Assembly: GCF_001704415.2 (NCBI RefSeq)
Contig: NC_030821.1
Coordinates: 40,469,210 to 40,533,209, forward strand
Reading direction: 5' to 3'
From: Capra hircus
Taxonomy: Eukaryota > Chordata > Mammalia > Artiodactyla > Bovidae
DNA length: 64,000 bases
The notes below the pieces were generated by a model, which was not told where the DNA came from, ran no database searches, and saw nothing but the letters and a program-made list of their open reading frames with translations. Of this stretch, positions 34,901 through 46,275 are shown piece by piece. Both the position numbers and the translations under genes were made by a program. Each line of letters opens with the position of its first letter. The stretch's first letter is position 1.

Positions 34901-35389
34901 GTACTATTGATTATACTTCTTTATGTCACTGGTTCTTAGGGTCATGTTTGACAAACAGTCCACATTCTATAAATTTTGTTGAATGTAATTATATTGATGA
35001 AATTGATAATAGTTGGAAACATTTTCCAATAAATAATAAATATATCATAAGAAATGATATTTCTCTGCTAAAGCTTTTGGACAATGTTATCATTGTAAAA
35101 TTAAGTAACTCATCTGAAGCTTACAAAATCATTCAAATGTGTTATGTAACTTAAGCTATATATAAAAGCACACAGTTCCCTAAATTAAAATAATTGCTTA
35201 TGGGCAAAGTATTTTGTATATTATCTATTTTAAAAAACAGTAAGTTAATAGCTGGTCAGTTAGAAAATAAAAGATGTACTGACAAAATTTCCTTTGTTTC
35301 AATAAGTAAGCTAATATACAAATGTTTGTAAAAAGCATACTCAATCTTATTGAAATAAACACAATTTTAAAAATAAGATTGGCCATATT
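34901..35389. other. Unique AT-rich sequence
   Basis: No repeat or gene recognised; very AT-rich. Confidence 0.45.
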
Positions 35390-36060
35390 GTTGGAAGTGA
35401 GGGTCTGGCTGTTCACTGTGTAGAAGCCAATATAGAGGTAAGGTGGTGGAAAAGAAAGTTTGCTTCATTTTGGGGACTGGCAAAGGGGAGGAGCTTGGAG
35501 GGTGAAATCCTGTCCAAAGGCTAACTCCACCCCACTGGATATCAGTGGGCAAGTGCTTTTGTAGATGGAGGAAGGGGGCTAGATGCAGAAACAACACTAA
35601 TAGTTGACTATCAGAGGCAGCTCTGATAGTCTTCTTGAAATTAGCCCTGCAGGAGTCTGATCAGTGTCATCTTGATTGTTTCAAGTACTGTTAATCTTCA
35701 GTTCCAGGGTCAATTGTTCCCATTTCTTTTAGGTCAGTTCTCAGAATTGTGGCTGCTTATGTCATGGCTACAACATGGTCATCACATAGTTACCTTCTTC
35801 CACCTGGTAGGGGTTTCAGTATTTATAAGACAATTCAAGGGATAGAGATCAGAATACTATGTGTAGCCCTTCAGCAGGAACTAAAGGTCCTTGATTTTGC
35901 TTAGTGACTTAACTATTATTATTTCATCTTGTTTGACTGTTTTCCTTTGTTTCTGCATTTTCTTACTTATATGATTAAGCTTTTCTTGGCTAAAGCTTTT
36001 CTACAGATAAAAGGCACGCTGAGGACCATAGGGTCCTGCTCCATTTCAAGATTAAGTGCA
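35390..36060 (-). mobile_element. Ruminant ERV LTR (reverse), solitary
   Basis: Read on the minus strand, 35390-35470 resembles the R/U5 end of a ruminant endogenous-retrovirus LTR: a degraded polyadenylation signal (AATGAAGCAAAC in place of AATAAAG), 'tttcttttccaccacctt', 'gaacagccagaccctcac'. Sequence up to about 36060 would be U3. I find no attached internal viral genes, so a solitary, decayed LTR is most likely. The 5' edge is uncertain. Confidence 0.45.
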
Positions 36061-36151
36061 TTTCAGAACACAGGACTCTCTAGTCTATGTTTTTAATAAA
36101 ACTTTATTCAAGATTATATACCATTTGTTGCCCAAGTGGTTATTGCTATTG

Positions 36152-38431
36152 GCCAAGACAACACACAGGTCATAGCAAACACCCTTTCCCAACAACAAAA
36201 GAGAAGACTCTACACATGGACATCACCAGATGGTTAATCCTGAAATAATATTGATTATATTCTTTGCAGCCCAAGGTGGAAAAGTCTATACAGTCAGTAA
36301 AAATAAGAGTTGACTGTGGCTCTGATCATGAACTCCTTATTGCCAAATTCATACTTAAATTGAAGAAAGTAGGGAAAACCACTAGACCATACAGGTATCA
36401 CCTAAATCAATTCCCTTATGATTTTACAGTGGAAGTGAGAAATAGATTCAAGGGATTAGATCTCATAGATAGAGTGCCTGAAGAAATATGGATGGAGGTG
36501 TCTGACATTGTACAGGAGGCAGTGATCAAAACCATCCCCAAGAAAAAGAAATTCAAAAAGGCAAAATGGCTGTCTAATGAAGCCTTACAAATAGCTGAGA
36601 AAAGTGGAGAAGCTAAAGGAAAAGGGGAAAAGAAAAGATATATCCATCTGAATGCAGAGTTCCAAAGAATATCAAGGAGAGATAAGAAAGCCTTCCTCAG
36701 TGATTAATGCAAAGATCTATTCAAGAAAATTAGAGATACCAAGGGAACATTTCATGCAAAGATGAGCACAATAAAGGACATAAATGGTATGGACCTAACA
36801 GAAACAGAAGATATTAAGAAGAGGTGGCAAGAATACACAGAAGAAATGTACAAAAAAAGATCTTCACGACCCAGATAATTATGATGGTGTGATCACTCAC
36901 CTAGAGCCAGACATCTTGGAATGGGAAGTCAAGTGGGCCTTAGGAAACATCACTACGAACAAAGCTAGTGGAGGTGACAGAGTTCCAATTGAGCTATTTC
37001 AAATCCTAAAAGATGATGCTGTGAAAGTTCTGCACTCAATATGCCAGCAAATTTGGAAAATGAAGCATTGGCCACAGGACTGGAAAAAGTCATTTTTTAA
37101 ATTCCGGTCCCAAAGAAAGGAAATGCCAAAGAATGTTCAAACTACCACACAATCACACTCATGTCACACACTAGCAAAGTAATGCTCAAAATTTTCCAAG
37201 CCAGGCTTCAGCAGTAAGTGAACCATGAATTTCCAGATGTTCAAACTAGATTTAGAAAAGACAGAGGAAGCAGAGATCAAATTGCCAACATCCGTTGTAT
37301 CATTGAAGAATGAGAGAGTTCCAGAAAAACATCTATTTCTGCTTTATTGACTATGCCAAAGCCTTTGTATGTGTGTATCACAACAAACTGTGGAAAATTC
37401 TTCAAGAGATGGGAATACCAGAGCACCTCACCCACCTCCTGAGAAATCTGTATGCAGGTCAAAAAGCAACAGTTAGAACTGGACATGGAACAACAGACTG
37501 GTTCCAAATAGGAAAAGGAGTATGTCAAGGCTGTATATTGTCACCCTGCTTATTTAACTTATATGCAGAATACACCATGAGAAATGCTGGGCTCAATGAA
37601 GCACAAGCTGGAATCAAGATTGCCGGGAGAAATATCAATAACCTCAGATATACAGATGACAACACCCTTGTGGCAGAAAGCAAAGAACTAAAGAGCCTCT
37701 TTATGAAATTGAAAGAAGAGAGTGAAAAAGTCGACTTAAAACTCAACATTCAGAAAACGAAGATCGTGGCATCTGGTCCCATCACTTCTTGGCAAATAGA
37801 TGGGAAAGCAGTGGAAACAGTAAGAGACTTTATTTTTTGAGGGGCTCAAAAATCACTGCAGATGGTGACTGCAGCCATGAAATTAAAAGACACTTGGTCC
37901 TTGGAAGAAAATCTATGACCAACCTGGACAGCATAATAAAAAGCAAAGACAGTGCTTTGGCGACAAAGGTCCACCTAGTCAAAGCTGTGGTTTTTCCAGC
38001 AGTCATGTATGGATATGAGAGTTGGACTATAAAGAAAGCTGAGTGCCAAAGAATTGATGCTTTTGAACTGTGGTGTTGGAAAAGACTCTTGAGAGTCTCT
38101 TAGAACTGCAAGAAGATCCAAATCAGTTAATCTTAAAGGAAATCAGTCCTGAATGTTCATTGGAAGGACTGATGCTAAAGCTGAAACTCCAATACTTTGG
38201 CCACCCGATATGAAGAGCTGACTCACTAGAAAAGACCCTGAGCTTAGGAAAGATTGAAGGTGGGAGGAGAAGGGGACAACAGAGGATGAGATGGTTTGAT
38301 GGCATCACCGCCTCGATGGACTTGAGTTTGAGTAAGCTCTGGGAGTTGGTGATGCACAGGGAGGCCTGTCACGCTTCAGTTCGTGTGGTGGCAAAGTGTG
38401 GGACACAACTGAGCCACTGAACTGAAGTAAA
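36152..38431 (+). mobile_element. BovB LINE, 2.28 kb
   Basis: One of the longest BovB copies here, starting in the endonuclease region ('ggccaagacaacacacaggt') and running to the 3' end. Frames: 36264-36707, 36889-37182, 37310-37840 (RT palm and thumb) and 37789-38103. The palm motif is altered (FIDYAKAFVCVYH: the second Asp-containing 'DCVDH' is changed) and the catalytic YADD is YTDD, so the RT would be inactive even without the stops near 36705, 37215, 37312 and 37838. CTATTG at 36146-36151 and 38432-38437 is the probable target duplication. Confidence 0.95.
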
Positions 38432-38657
38432 CTATTGTTGTTGCTTAGTTTTTGGACCCTGGTGACTTTTATCAACTCTACTAAATTTAAGCTCCACTTG
38501 GTAACTGCCAAAATGATACACTTCTTTTGGATTAAAAGGAAGCATCTTTAATCTTTCTTCTTCTCTACCCATCCACCTTCCTCACCCCTCATTTAGGTTT
38601 AACCCAACAATACATGAGACAACACCAGTTTTAGAAGCTATCAAAGAAGAATTTCCT

Positions 38658-38775
38658 TCAGTATGGGGAAGATGTGTGCACCCGTGGCAGATTCATGTTG
38701 ACGTATGGCAAAACCAATATAATATTGTAAAGTAATTAGCCTCCAATTAAAATAAATCAGTTTATATAAAAAAAC
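38658..38775 (+). mobile_element. Bovine-type L1 3' end, 118 bases
   Basis: 'atggggaagatgtgtgcacc', 'cgtggcagattcatgttgac' and 'atggcaaaaccaatataata' match the terminal 3' UTR of the ruminant L1, ending in an A-rich tail. A 16-base repeat (38642-38657 and 38776-38791, one mismatch) brackets it: an extremely 5'-truncated insertion. Confidence 0.9.
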
Positions 38776-38791
38776 CAAAGAGGAATTTCCT

Positions 38792-40395
38792 ACTGTACTT
38801 GATAAGTGCACCTAAGTGGTCTCAAGATTGGTTTTTGGCAAAAGATACAGCTTTTCTTTTGGGTTTGAGACCAACTTTGACCTTTGTTACCTGTCCATAG
38901 AATTCCATATATCTGTACATATGATTTCATATATAGCTGTCACATAATTGCACAAAATGAGCAAAATGACACCTCCATGGCTTTCCTGCAGGCTTGAAAT
39001 GCAAATAGCACCTATTCTACGGTAAGATTTTATTATTTTTTATAACATTTCCCAATTTTAAAAAGGATTTAATTATAATTATAACAGCAAATAACTTATG
39101 TGGCTTTTAAAATTCTCAATGAAAATCTTTCTAGATATAAACCATTCTAATGACTCACATGCATTAGGCAAGATAAATCTGGATTTATGAATATAAGTTT
39201 ATTGTTCTCTAACTAAGCCTGTAATAACAATATCTAAGGAACCCGAATGAGTCACATCTCTTCAAAAGCTGAAGATTAGTCTGCTTCCTGTTATCTTTGA
39301 GAGGCTTACTTTTTTTTTGTATGGAAAGTTTCACCAGGGTGATTGTCTTAATTATTTTTATTTGAGTAACAGTACCTAATAAAGCAATCCAGATTGTTAC
39401 CCAGCTCAGTAGGAGAGAAAATAATAGGGTATCTTCACATCTTCTGCCTACAAATTATATCCTCTGTTACTCTGTTTCTTTCTGTTTTATTGTTGTGTAA
39501 AGACTAAAAAGCAAAGCACCCCTCTGTGGGGAGCTCTTACAAGGAAGGTAACCTGGTTTTACCCTGCTTTTTGGGACTCTGCAGTTTGGAAAAGCACATT
39601 TCTCACTTAAAAAAAAAAAACCCGATATGGTAATTTCAGTGTGGATTTGGATTCTCTTTGATCCCCAGACTTTGTCTGAAAACCTTGAGGAAGGAGGAGA
39701 AAGAATCAGATGGTGATGGCGCTCATGTGGCTGACTCAGGTGGCTAGGATGGCCCCTTCTGACTGTGTGATCCTTCAGAGAGATTCTTTCCTACGGTCAG
39801 CAGGGAAAGAGGTCCTTTTAATTCTAAACAACAACAATGCAATCTTTCTTTATCAATAATGTGTTATGAGATGCTAAGCTTATTAGGAAAAAAAAATCCA
39901 GCAGAATAGTAAAGTCTGTTTTTTTCCTTCTTTTCATCCATATCTAGTTTTTGATTGTTAGAAACGAAGAGGACCTGTGTGCTTTTGAACTGCAGAGAGA
40001 GGTGTGGCTGTGAGAGAATGCATTGCGAATTTATTATACTAAATTCTATTAGAGAAGGGTCAGCATGCAAGGATAAATTGTCTGTTTCCAAACTTAAAAG
40101 ATCCGTTTTACCAAACAATTCATTTCTGGTGGGAACTTTTAAGAAGGGATCATGGAGAGAGGAAGCTCTTTTTCTAAGCTTTCAAAGGAAATGTACGAAT
40201 TTTTCTAAGTTAAAAATATACCATTTCCCAAGATATAAGATATCAAAACATCTTTTCATTATCTTTCAAGATCCCTTATAGAGTCTATTTGCTTATACTA
40301 TATCAGCATAAGAATCAGAGGTTCAATAAATCTTGTCTGAATTATTGATGTTAGCATTTTCATTTTGTTCTTGAAATAGTTTATTTCAGAATTTG
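38792..40395. other. Unique sequence, no gene recognised
   Basis: About 1.6 kb without a confident repeat. The 108-residue plus frame (39955-40281) and 84-residue reverse frame (39864-40118) overlap each other and have no recognised domain. Confidence 0.45.
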
Positions 40396-40396
40396 T

Positions 40397-40462
40397 AAAA
40401 AAAAATTTAATTGGAGGAAAGTTGCTTTACAATGTGTTGGTTTCTGCCATTCAACAATCTTT
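40397..40462 (-). mobile_element. Bovine-type L1 3' end (reverse), short
   Basis: 'tttaattggaggaaagttgc', 'aatgtgttggtttctgccat' is the reverse complement of the ruminant L1 3' terminus. Only about 65 bases remain. Confidence 0.6.
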
Positions 40463-40595
40463 AAAATGTATTTTTCTCCTATTCTGTATATGGTTTTTAT
40501 TGCCCAGCAGGTGTTTCACTAGCTTTATTGGCTACAAAGAGAACTGAGCAATGCCTTTTATCAGATTTTTTAAAATTTGCTTAAACAATTGGTTT

Positions 40596-41478
40596 TCAGT
40601 GCAGTTCAGTCACTCAGTCACGTCTGACTCTTTGCGACCCCATGAATTGGAGCGCACCAGGCCTCCCTGTCCATCACCAGCTCCCAGAGTTCACCCAAAC
40701 CCACGTCCATTGAGTTGGTGATGCCATCCAGCCATCTCATCCTCAGTCGTCCCCTTCTCCTCTTGCCCCTAATCCCTCCCAGCATCAGAGTCTTTTCCAA
40801 TGAGTCAATTCTTTGCATGAGGTGGCCAAAGTATTGGAGTTTCAGCTTTATCATCAATCCTTCCAATGAACACCCAGGACTAATCTCCTTTAAATGGACT
40901 GGTTGGATCTCCTTGCAGTCCAAGGGACTCTCAAGAGTCTTCTCCAACACCACAGTTCAAAAGCATCAATTCTTTGGCACTCAGCTTTCTTCACAGTCCA
41001 ACTCTCACATCCATACATGAATACTGGAAAAACCATAGCCTTGAGTAGATGGACCTTTGTTGGCATATGCTGTCTAGGTTGGTCATAATTTTCCTTCCAA
41101 GGAGTAAGTGTCTTTTAATTTCATGGCTGCAGTCACCATCTGCAGTGATTTTGGAGCTCCCCCCAAAATAAAGTCTGACACTGTTTTCACTGTTTCCCCA
41201 TCTATTTCCCATGAAGTGATGGGACCGGATGCCATGATCTTCGTTTTCTGAATATTGAGCTTTAAGTCAACTTTTTCACTCTCCTCTTTCACTTTCATCA
41301 AGAGGCTTTTTAGTTCCTCTTCACTTTCTGCTATAAAGATGGTGTCATCTGCCTATCTGAGGTTATTGATATTTCTCCTGGAAAACTTGATTTCAGTTTG
41401 TGCTTCTTCCAGCCCAGTGTTACTCATGATGTACTCTGCATATAAGTTAAATAAGCAGGGTGACAATATACTAATAGA
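40596..41478 (-). mobile_element. BovB LINE, 3' part of a second 5'-inverted copy
   Basis: Minus-strand BovB from the GCILSPC region of the RT palm (41478) to the 3' end. YADD region reads on the minus strand as 'NLRxADDTIF'-like with one altered codon (TAT to TAG, about 41355). It meets, head-to-head, the inverted 5' part of the same element at 41479. AATTGGTTT at 40587-40595 and 42881-42889 brackets the entire compound unit. Confidence 0.93.
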
Positions 41479-41667
41479 GTTTTGCCAAGAGAACACAATG
41501 GTCATAGCAAACACCTTCTTCCAACAAAACAAGGGAAGACTCTACACATGGAAATCACCAGATGGTCAACACTGAAGTCAGATTGATTATATTCTTTGCA
41601 GCCAAAGCTGGAGAAGCTCTATACAGTCAGCAAAAACAAGACCAGAAGCTAACCGTAGTTCAGATCA
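41479..41667 (+). mobile_element. BovB LINE, inverted 5' part, first half
   Basis: Plus-strand BovB endonuclease-region sequence ('ttttgccaagagaacacaat' to 'gctaaccgtagttcagatca'). It stops in mid-element and continues, without loss of more than a few bases, at 42457, because another BovB has inserted between. Confidence 0.92.
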
Positions 41668-42456
41668 GTTCAGTTCAGTTCAGTCGCTCAGTCGTGTCCG
41701 ACTCTTTGCGACCCCATGAATCGCAGCACGCCAGGCCTCCCTGTCCATCACCATCTCCCGGAGTTCACTCAGACTCACGTCCATCGAGTCGTGATGCCAT
41801 CCAGCCATCTCATCCTCTGTTGTCCCCTTCTCCTCCTGCCCCCAATCCCTCCCAGCATCAGAGTCTTTTCCAATGAATCAACTCTTTGCATGAGGTGGCC
41901 AAAGTACTGGAGCTTCAGCTTTAGCATCATTCCTTCCAAAGAAATCTCAGGGTTGATATCCTTCAGAATGGACTGGCTGGATCTCCTTGCAGTCCAAGGG
42001 ACTCTCAAGAGTCTTCTCCAACACCACAGTTCAAAAGCATCAATTCTTCGGCACTCAGCCTTCTTCACAGTCCAACTCTCACATCCACACATGACCACAG
42101 GAAAAACCATAGCCTTGAGTAGACGGACCTTAGTCAGCAAAGTAATGTCTCTGCTTTTGAAGATGCTATCTAGGTTGGTCATAACTTTCCTTCCAAGGAG
42201 TAAGCGTTTTTTAATTTCATGGCTGCAATCACCATCTGCAGTGATTTTGGAGCCCAAAAAATAAAGTCTGACACTGTTTCCACTGTTTCCCCATCTTTTT
42301 CCCATGAAGTGATGGTACCAGATGCCATGATCTTTGTTTTCTGAATGTTGAACTTTAAGCCAACTTTTTCATTCTCTTTTTTCACTTTCATCAAGAGGCT
42401 CTTTAGCTCCTCTTCACTTTCTGCCATAAGGGTGGTGTCATCTGCATATCTGAGGT
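41668..42456 (-). mobile_element. BovB LINE (reverse) nested inside another BovB
   Basis: A 0.79-kb 3' fragment from the YADD block (42456) to the 3' end, with a 176-residue reverse frame (41775-42305) covering the C-terminal region. It belongs to the 'NPEISLEGMMLKLK' subfamily, unlike its host. No clear target duplication is seen. It is younger than the BovB it interrupts. Confidence 0.93.
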
Positions 42457-42880
42457 TATGCTCCTTATTGCCAAATTCAGACTTAAATGGAAGAAACTAG
42501 ACCATTCAGGTAGGACCTAAATCAAATTCCTTATGATTATACAGTGGAAGTGAGAAATAGATTTAAGGGACTAGATCTGATAGATAGAGAGCCTGATGAA
42601 CTATGGAATGAGGTTCATGACATTGTACAGGAGACAGGAATCAGGACCATCCCCATGGACAAGAAATGCAAAAAGCCACATGGCTGTCTGGGGAGGCTTT
42701 ACAAATATCGGTGAAAAGAAGAGATGCAAAAAGCAAAGGAGAAAAGGAAAGATATATGCATTTGAATACAGAGTTCCAAAGAAGAGCAAGGAGAGATAAG
42801 AAAGCCTTCCTCAGCTATCAATGCAAAGAAATAGAAGAAAACAATAGAATGGGCAAAACTAGAGATCTCTTCAAGAACAA
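42457..42880 (+). mobile_element. BovB LINE, inverted 5' part, second half
   Basis: Resumes the sequence left at 41667 ('atgctccttattgccaaatt') and ends at 'gagatctcttcaagaac'. About 0.7 kb of BovB between this end and the start of the 3' part (41478) is absent, so the two cDNA parts did not meet. Confidence 0.92.
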
Positions 42881-43018
42881 AATTGGTTTAGAAGAGGTTA
42901 AAATTTTAAAGCAATTGAATATATTTTAGAAATGTAATTTATATGAATGAGTGGAGATGGAAAAAGAAAGTAATCAATAGAATGTGTAGTTCCCTCATAT
43001 AAAGTTATCAACAATACA

Positions 43019-43226
43019 ATTCCCTGATGGCTCAGAGGTTAAAGCGTCTGCCTGGAATGCAGGAGACCGGGTTCGATCCCTGGTTGGGGAAGATCCCCTG
43101 AAGAAGGAAATGGCAACCCACTCCAGTACTCTTGCCTTGAGAATCTCATGGAGGGAGGAGCCTGGTAGGCTACAGTCCATGGGGTCACAAAGAGTTGGAC
43201 ACGATTGAGTGACTTCACTTTCACTC
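43019..43226 (+). mobile_element. Bov-tA SINE
   Basis: 'ttccctgatggctcagaggt' head with box-B 'gggttcgatccctggttggg', then 'gaaatggcaacccactccag' and 'gagttggacacgattgagtg'. Well preserved. Confidence 0.94.
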
Positions 43227-43250
43227 TTCACTCTCATACTAAAAATAGGG

Positions 43251-43393
43251 GTTCCCAGGTGGCACTCGTGGTAAACAACCCTCCTGTCAATGCAGGAGAC
43301 ATAAGAGACATGGGTTTGACCCCTGAGTCAGAAAGATCCCCTGGAGGAGGGCATGGCAACTCACATTTCCCACATTGGCAGGCGAATTCTTTA
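43251..43393 (+). mobile_element. Bov-tA SINE fragment plus inverted SINE end
   Basis: 43251-43364 is a forward Bov-tA head and middle ('ttcccaggtggcactcgtgg' to 'gagggcatggcaactcac'). It runs directly into 'cacattggcaggcgaattct' (43370-43393), which is reverse-oriented Bov-tA head sequence. This foldback join suggests a rearranged or hybrid insertion. Confidence 0.8.
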
Positions 43394-43439
43394 CCTAGTC
43401 TATGGTATTTTGTTATAGCAGCCTAAGCCAATTGAGACA
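43394..43439 (+). mobile_element. MLT1 LTR 3' end
   Basis: 'agtctatggtattttgttat' followed by 'agcagcctaagccaattgag' is the terminal part of an MLT1 LTR, the same family as at 3117-5702. Confidence 0.75.
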
Positions 43440-45076
43440 CTCATTACAATTTTTAAAAATATTTAAATCCTCTAATCTACTTGAAATTAATTTTTTGACA
43501 TTTTTTACAGATTAATATTTTTACTTATAGATAGATTTTCCAACTCAAAAGTTGATACTTTTTCTAAAACTATTCCTAGTCTTAACTTCTTTGTGTCCTT
43601 TTATGTGGTGACCAGTGAACTAATCTAATAGCCAGATATATGTGATAATTAAATTACACTTTCTTAGGTGTTTGTGGTAAGCTAACATGGCTTGTGCTGT
43701 GCTCACTTATTTATAAATTACAGTGTTCATGGTGTGATGATGATTAGATAATTCAAATATCCATCAAGGCTGCCCTTAGAAGCGTTTCTTAACAATTTAC
43801 TGCTAATAAACTCACATACCAATTTATCTCTTGGAGACATAGGAAGCATAATATAAAATTTTTAGCAGTAGCTAAGTAGCTTAACCTTCTGATGAAGCCT
43901 AGCAGTTTTATCTGGATGAAAACAACGGTTTACAAATGGGTATTATCCCTAAACTAAGGATATCTTTAATATTTTGTAGAAACAGTGGTAGATTTATGGA
44001 ACTCAAACAGATTTAGCCAATTTTTTGTTGATAAAATAGTGGTATACATGATCATGAATTCAGAATCTTTCCTGGAAATATTGCATAGACAATGAAAGAA
44101 TAAAAATTCTACTAAAGTTGCCAAGCTGAATCTATAATGGCCTCATTTCCCAGCATGTAAAGTGTTTGTCTGCAGATAGGGAGAATGAGGCTCATTTGCA
44201 AAGAGAAACAGGTTACCCTTTGTGATATTTTTTTTCCAGCTACTTTTACCAACAAATTTCCTTTTTAACTTCAAAAGGATTGATTTACATTTTTTGTCTT
44301 TTCAAACAAAAGGTCCTGGTGATTGCTTTATTTAAATATGAATGCAAAAAGTATTTTTCATGTTTCCTCTTTATGGCTACAAAGCTGTTTTATCTAAATC
44401 CGTGTCAGTAACAATAGGAGTGCCTATTCTTTTTGCCTGGTGTAACTCTGTTTATTTCCAATCATTTGATTACCTTGTACTGTCTCAGCACTTATACACA
44501 ATATGTGTGTGATATGATATTTTCTCTTTGAATACATTATTACATGTTTCTATATTCTTTTTATATTTCTCGGCCCTCTTTGTTCTGTAAGATGTTTCCT
44601 ATTTTGTATCTTTTTCCTCATAGTGTTTTTCACAATGTAAGTTCCTTAAGGGTTATTTGGTAGATGGTTTCTGGAAAATGATATCTACTTCATCTGAGCT
44701 TAGTACACATTCAGCATTGGAATGAAGGTTATTTTAAAATGTTCCATTTTCTCTCCATGTCTTATGTTTTTCTTCTCAAGTACTACCACTTTGAGTCCTG
44801 ATCTTATGACTTATATCTAAACTGATGTTAATTAAACCTCAAACTAATTAATTGTTGTATAAAAATACAAAGCAAAAAAAAATACAAAGCAAAAAAAAAT
44901 ACAAAGCAACATTCTTTTCTTTCCCTGGAAAATTACTCATATAATTCAGATTATATTGACTCCAGATGTACCTGCATCAATTTGTTTTCTGATCCACAGA
45001 CAGTTAATTTGTAAAGATCTGCGTCTATGCCTAGTGATTATAATGATAATTGTAACCAATGTTATAGTTCTCAAAA
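43440..45076. other. Unique sequence, no gene recognised
   Basis: About 1.6 kb, AT-rich, no confident family; parts near 43450-43650 may be old L1 antisense. A 17-base tandem repeat lies at 44861-44909. Confidence 0.45.
44861..44909. repeat. Tandem repeat, 17-base unit x3
   Basis: The unit ATACAAAGC followed by a run of A occurs three times with an exact 17-base period (T at 44866, 44883 and 44900). Confidence 0.95.
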
Positions 45077-45077
45077 T

Positions 45078-45370
45078 GAAGTGAAAGTCATTCAGTCATG
45101 TCCAACTCTTTGCGACCCCAAGGATTCTCTAGGCCAGAATACTGGAGTGGGTAGCCTTTCCTTTCTCCAGGGGATCTTCCCAAACCAGGGATCAAACCCT
45201 GGGCCCCTGCATTGTAGGTAGATTCTTTACCAGCTGAACCACAAGGGAAGCCCAAGAATACTGGAGTGGATAGCCTATCCCTTCTCCAGCGTATCTTTCT
45301 GACCCAGGAATCAAACTGGAGTCTCCTGCATTGAAGGTGAATCCTTTACCAACTGAGCTATCAGGGAAGT
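45078..45370 (-). mobile_element. Bov-tA2 SINE plus a partial tandem copy (reverse)
   Basis: 45078-45253 is a reverse Bov-tA2 ('catgtccaactctttgcgac' to 'gaaccacaagggaagccc'). It is followed at once by a second reverse copy lacking its tail, 45254-45370 ('aagaatactggagtggatag' to 'gagctatcagggaagt'). Both keep their tRNA-like heads, so this is a head-containing tandem rather than a BOV-A2 dimer. Confidence 0.9.
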
Positions 45371-46015
45371 ATAAATATGTACCATATGCTACACTGGTTA
45401 GCTACATGCAAAATCTCAACTCTTATGACAGAACAGTTAATAGATGCTCATTTTATAAAGATAAAAATGATTAACAAGTAAATTATATAGTTTTTATTGA
45501 AAAGAAGTGATTTGGAGTAAGAAATAATTTCAAATCTTGTGTGAAGTGTTTTCTAGATGCCCTTAGATGAGGTATTCAACCTAGATAAGCAAACTTGAAT
45601 TTTCTATAAGATGGGAAGTTAAAGCTGTACCTATCTCTGAAGGTGGTTTTGATGATAAGTCTATGTACTTAGAATACTCAGCATGGTAGTCAGTACATTA
45701 AAATTATTAATAGTAGACATTTTGGTTGTTTTTGTTTATTATTGTCATTACTGTTTCCAAATAGGAATCCTAGTTCACTTAAATCTTGGTATCTCTGAAA
45801 CAAGTACTTTTTGTACTATATTGCATATCATGAGCTGTACTTCTAATGATAACTTTATCTGCAGGTAGTGGATGGCCATTTTTAAGCTACACTGAGAATA
45901 CTTCCCTTTTACTGGACAAGAGTCATACACCATGATAAACAACTTTCACTGGGTCCTGTAAAGACACTTACCTTGTGAAAACGGCCTACCACCCACTGTA
46001 GAATCCTGTATGCTA
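45371..46015. other. Mostly unique; possible MIR relic
   Basis: 45560-45700 ('gaggtattcaacctagataa', 'tataagatgggaagttaaag') is weakly reminiscent of a forward MIR. Nothing else is recognised. Confidence 0.35.
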
Positions 46016-46272
46016 CCCTGAATATTCACTGGAAGGACTGATGCTGAAACTCCAACACTTGGACCACCTGATGCAGAGTTGACTCATTGGAAAAGACCCT
46101 GATGCTAGGAAAGATTGAAGGCAAAAGGAGAAGGGGGTGACAGAAGGTGAGATGGTTGAATGGCATGGACATGCACATTAGAAAACTCCAGGAGATGGTG
46201 AAGGACAGAGAAGCCTGGCATGCTGCAGTCCAGAGGGTCACAAAGAGTCAGACATGACTTAGCAACTGAACA
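46016..46272 (+). mobile_element. BovB LINE, 3' fragment
   Basis: 'tgaatattcactggaaggac' to 'cagacatgacttagcaactg'; C-terminal coding remnant and 3' end with internal deletions, of the same 3' variant as the 3253-5484 copy. Confidence 0.9.
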
Positions 46273-46275
46273 ATG

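Noticed and set aside
44861..44909. Regularly spaced short repeats as a CRISPR-like array
   Set aside because: Three A-rich 17-base units without spacers are a simple tandem repeat in a mammalian genome.
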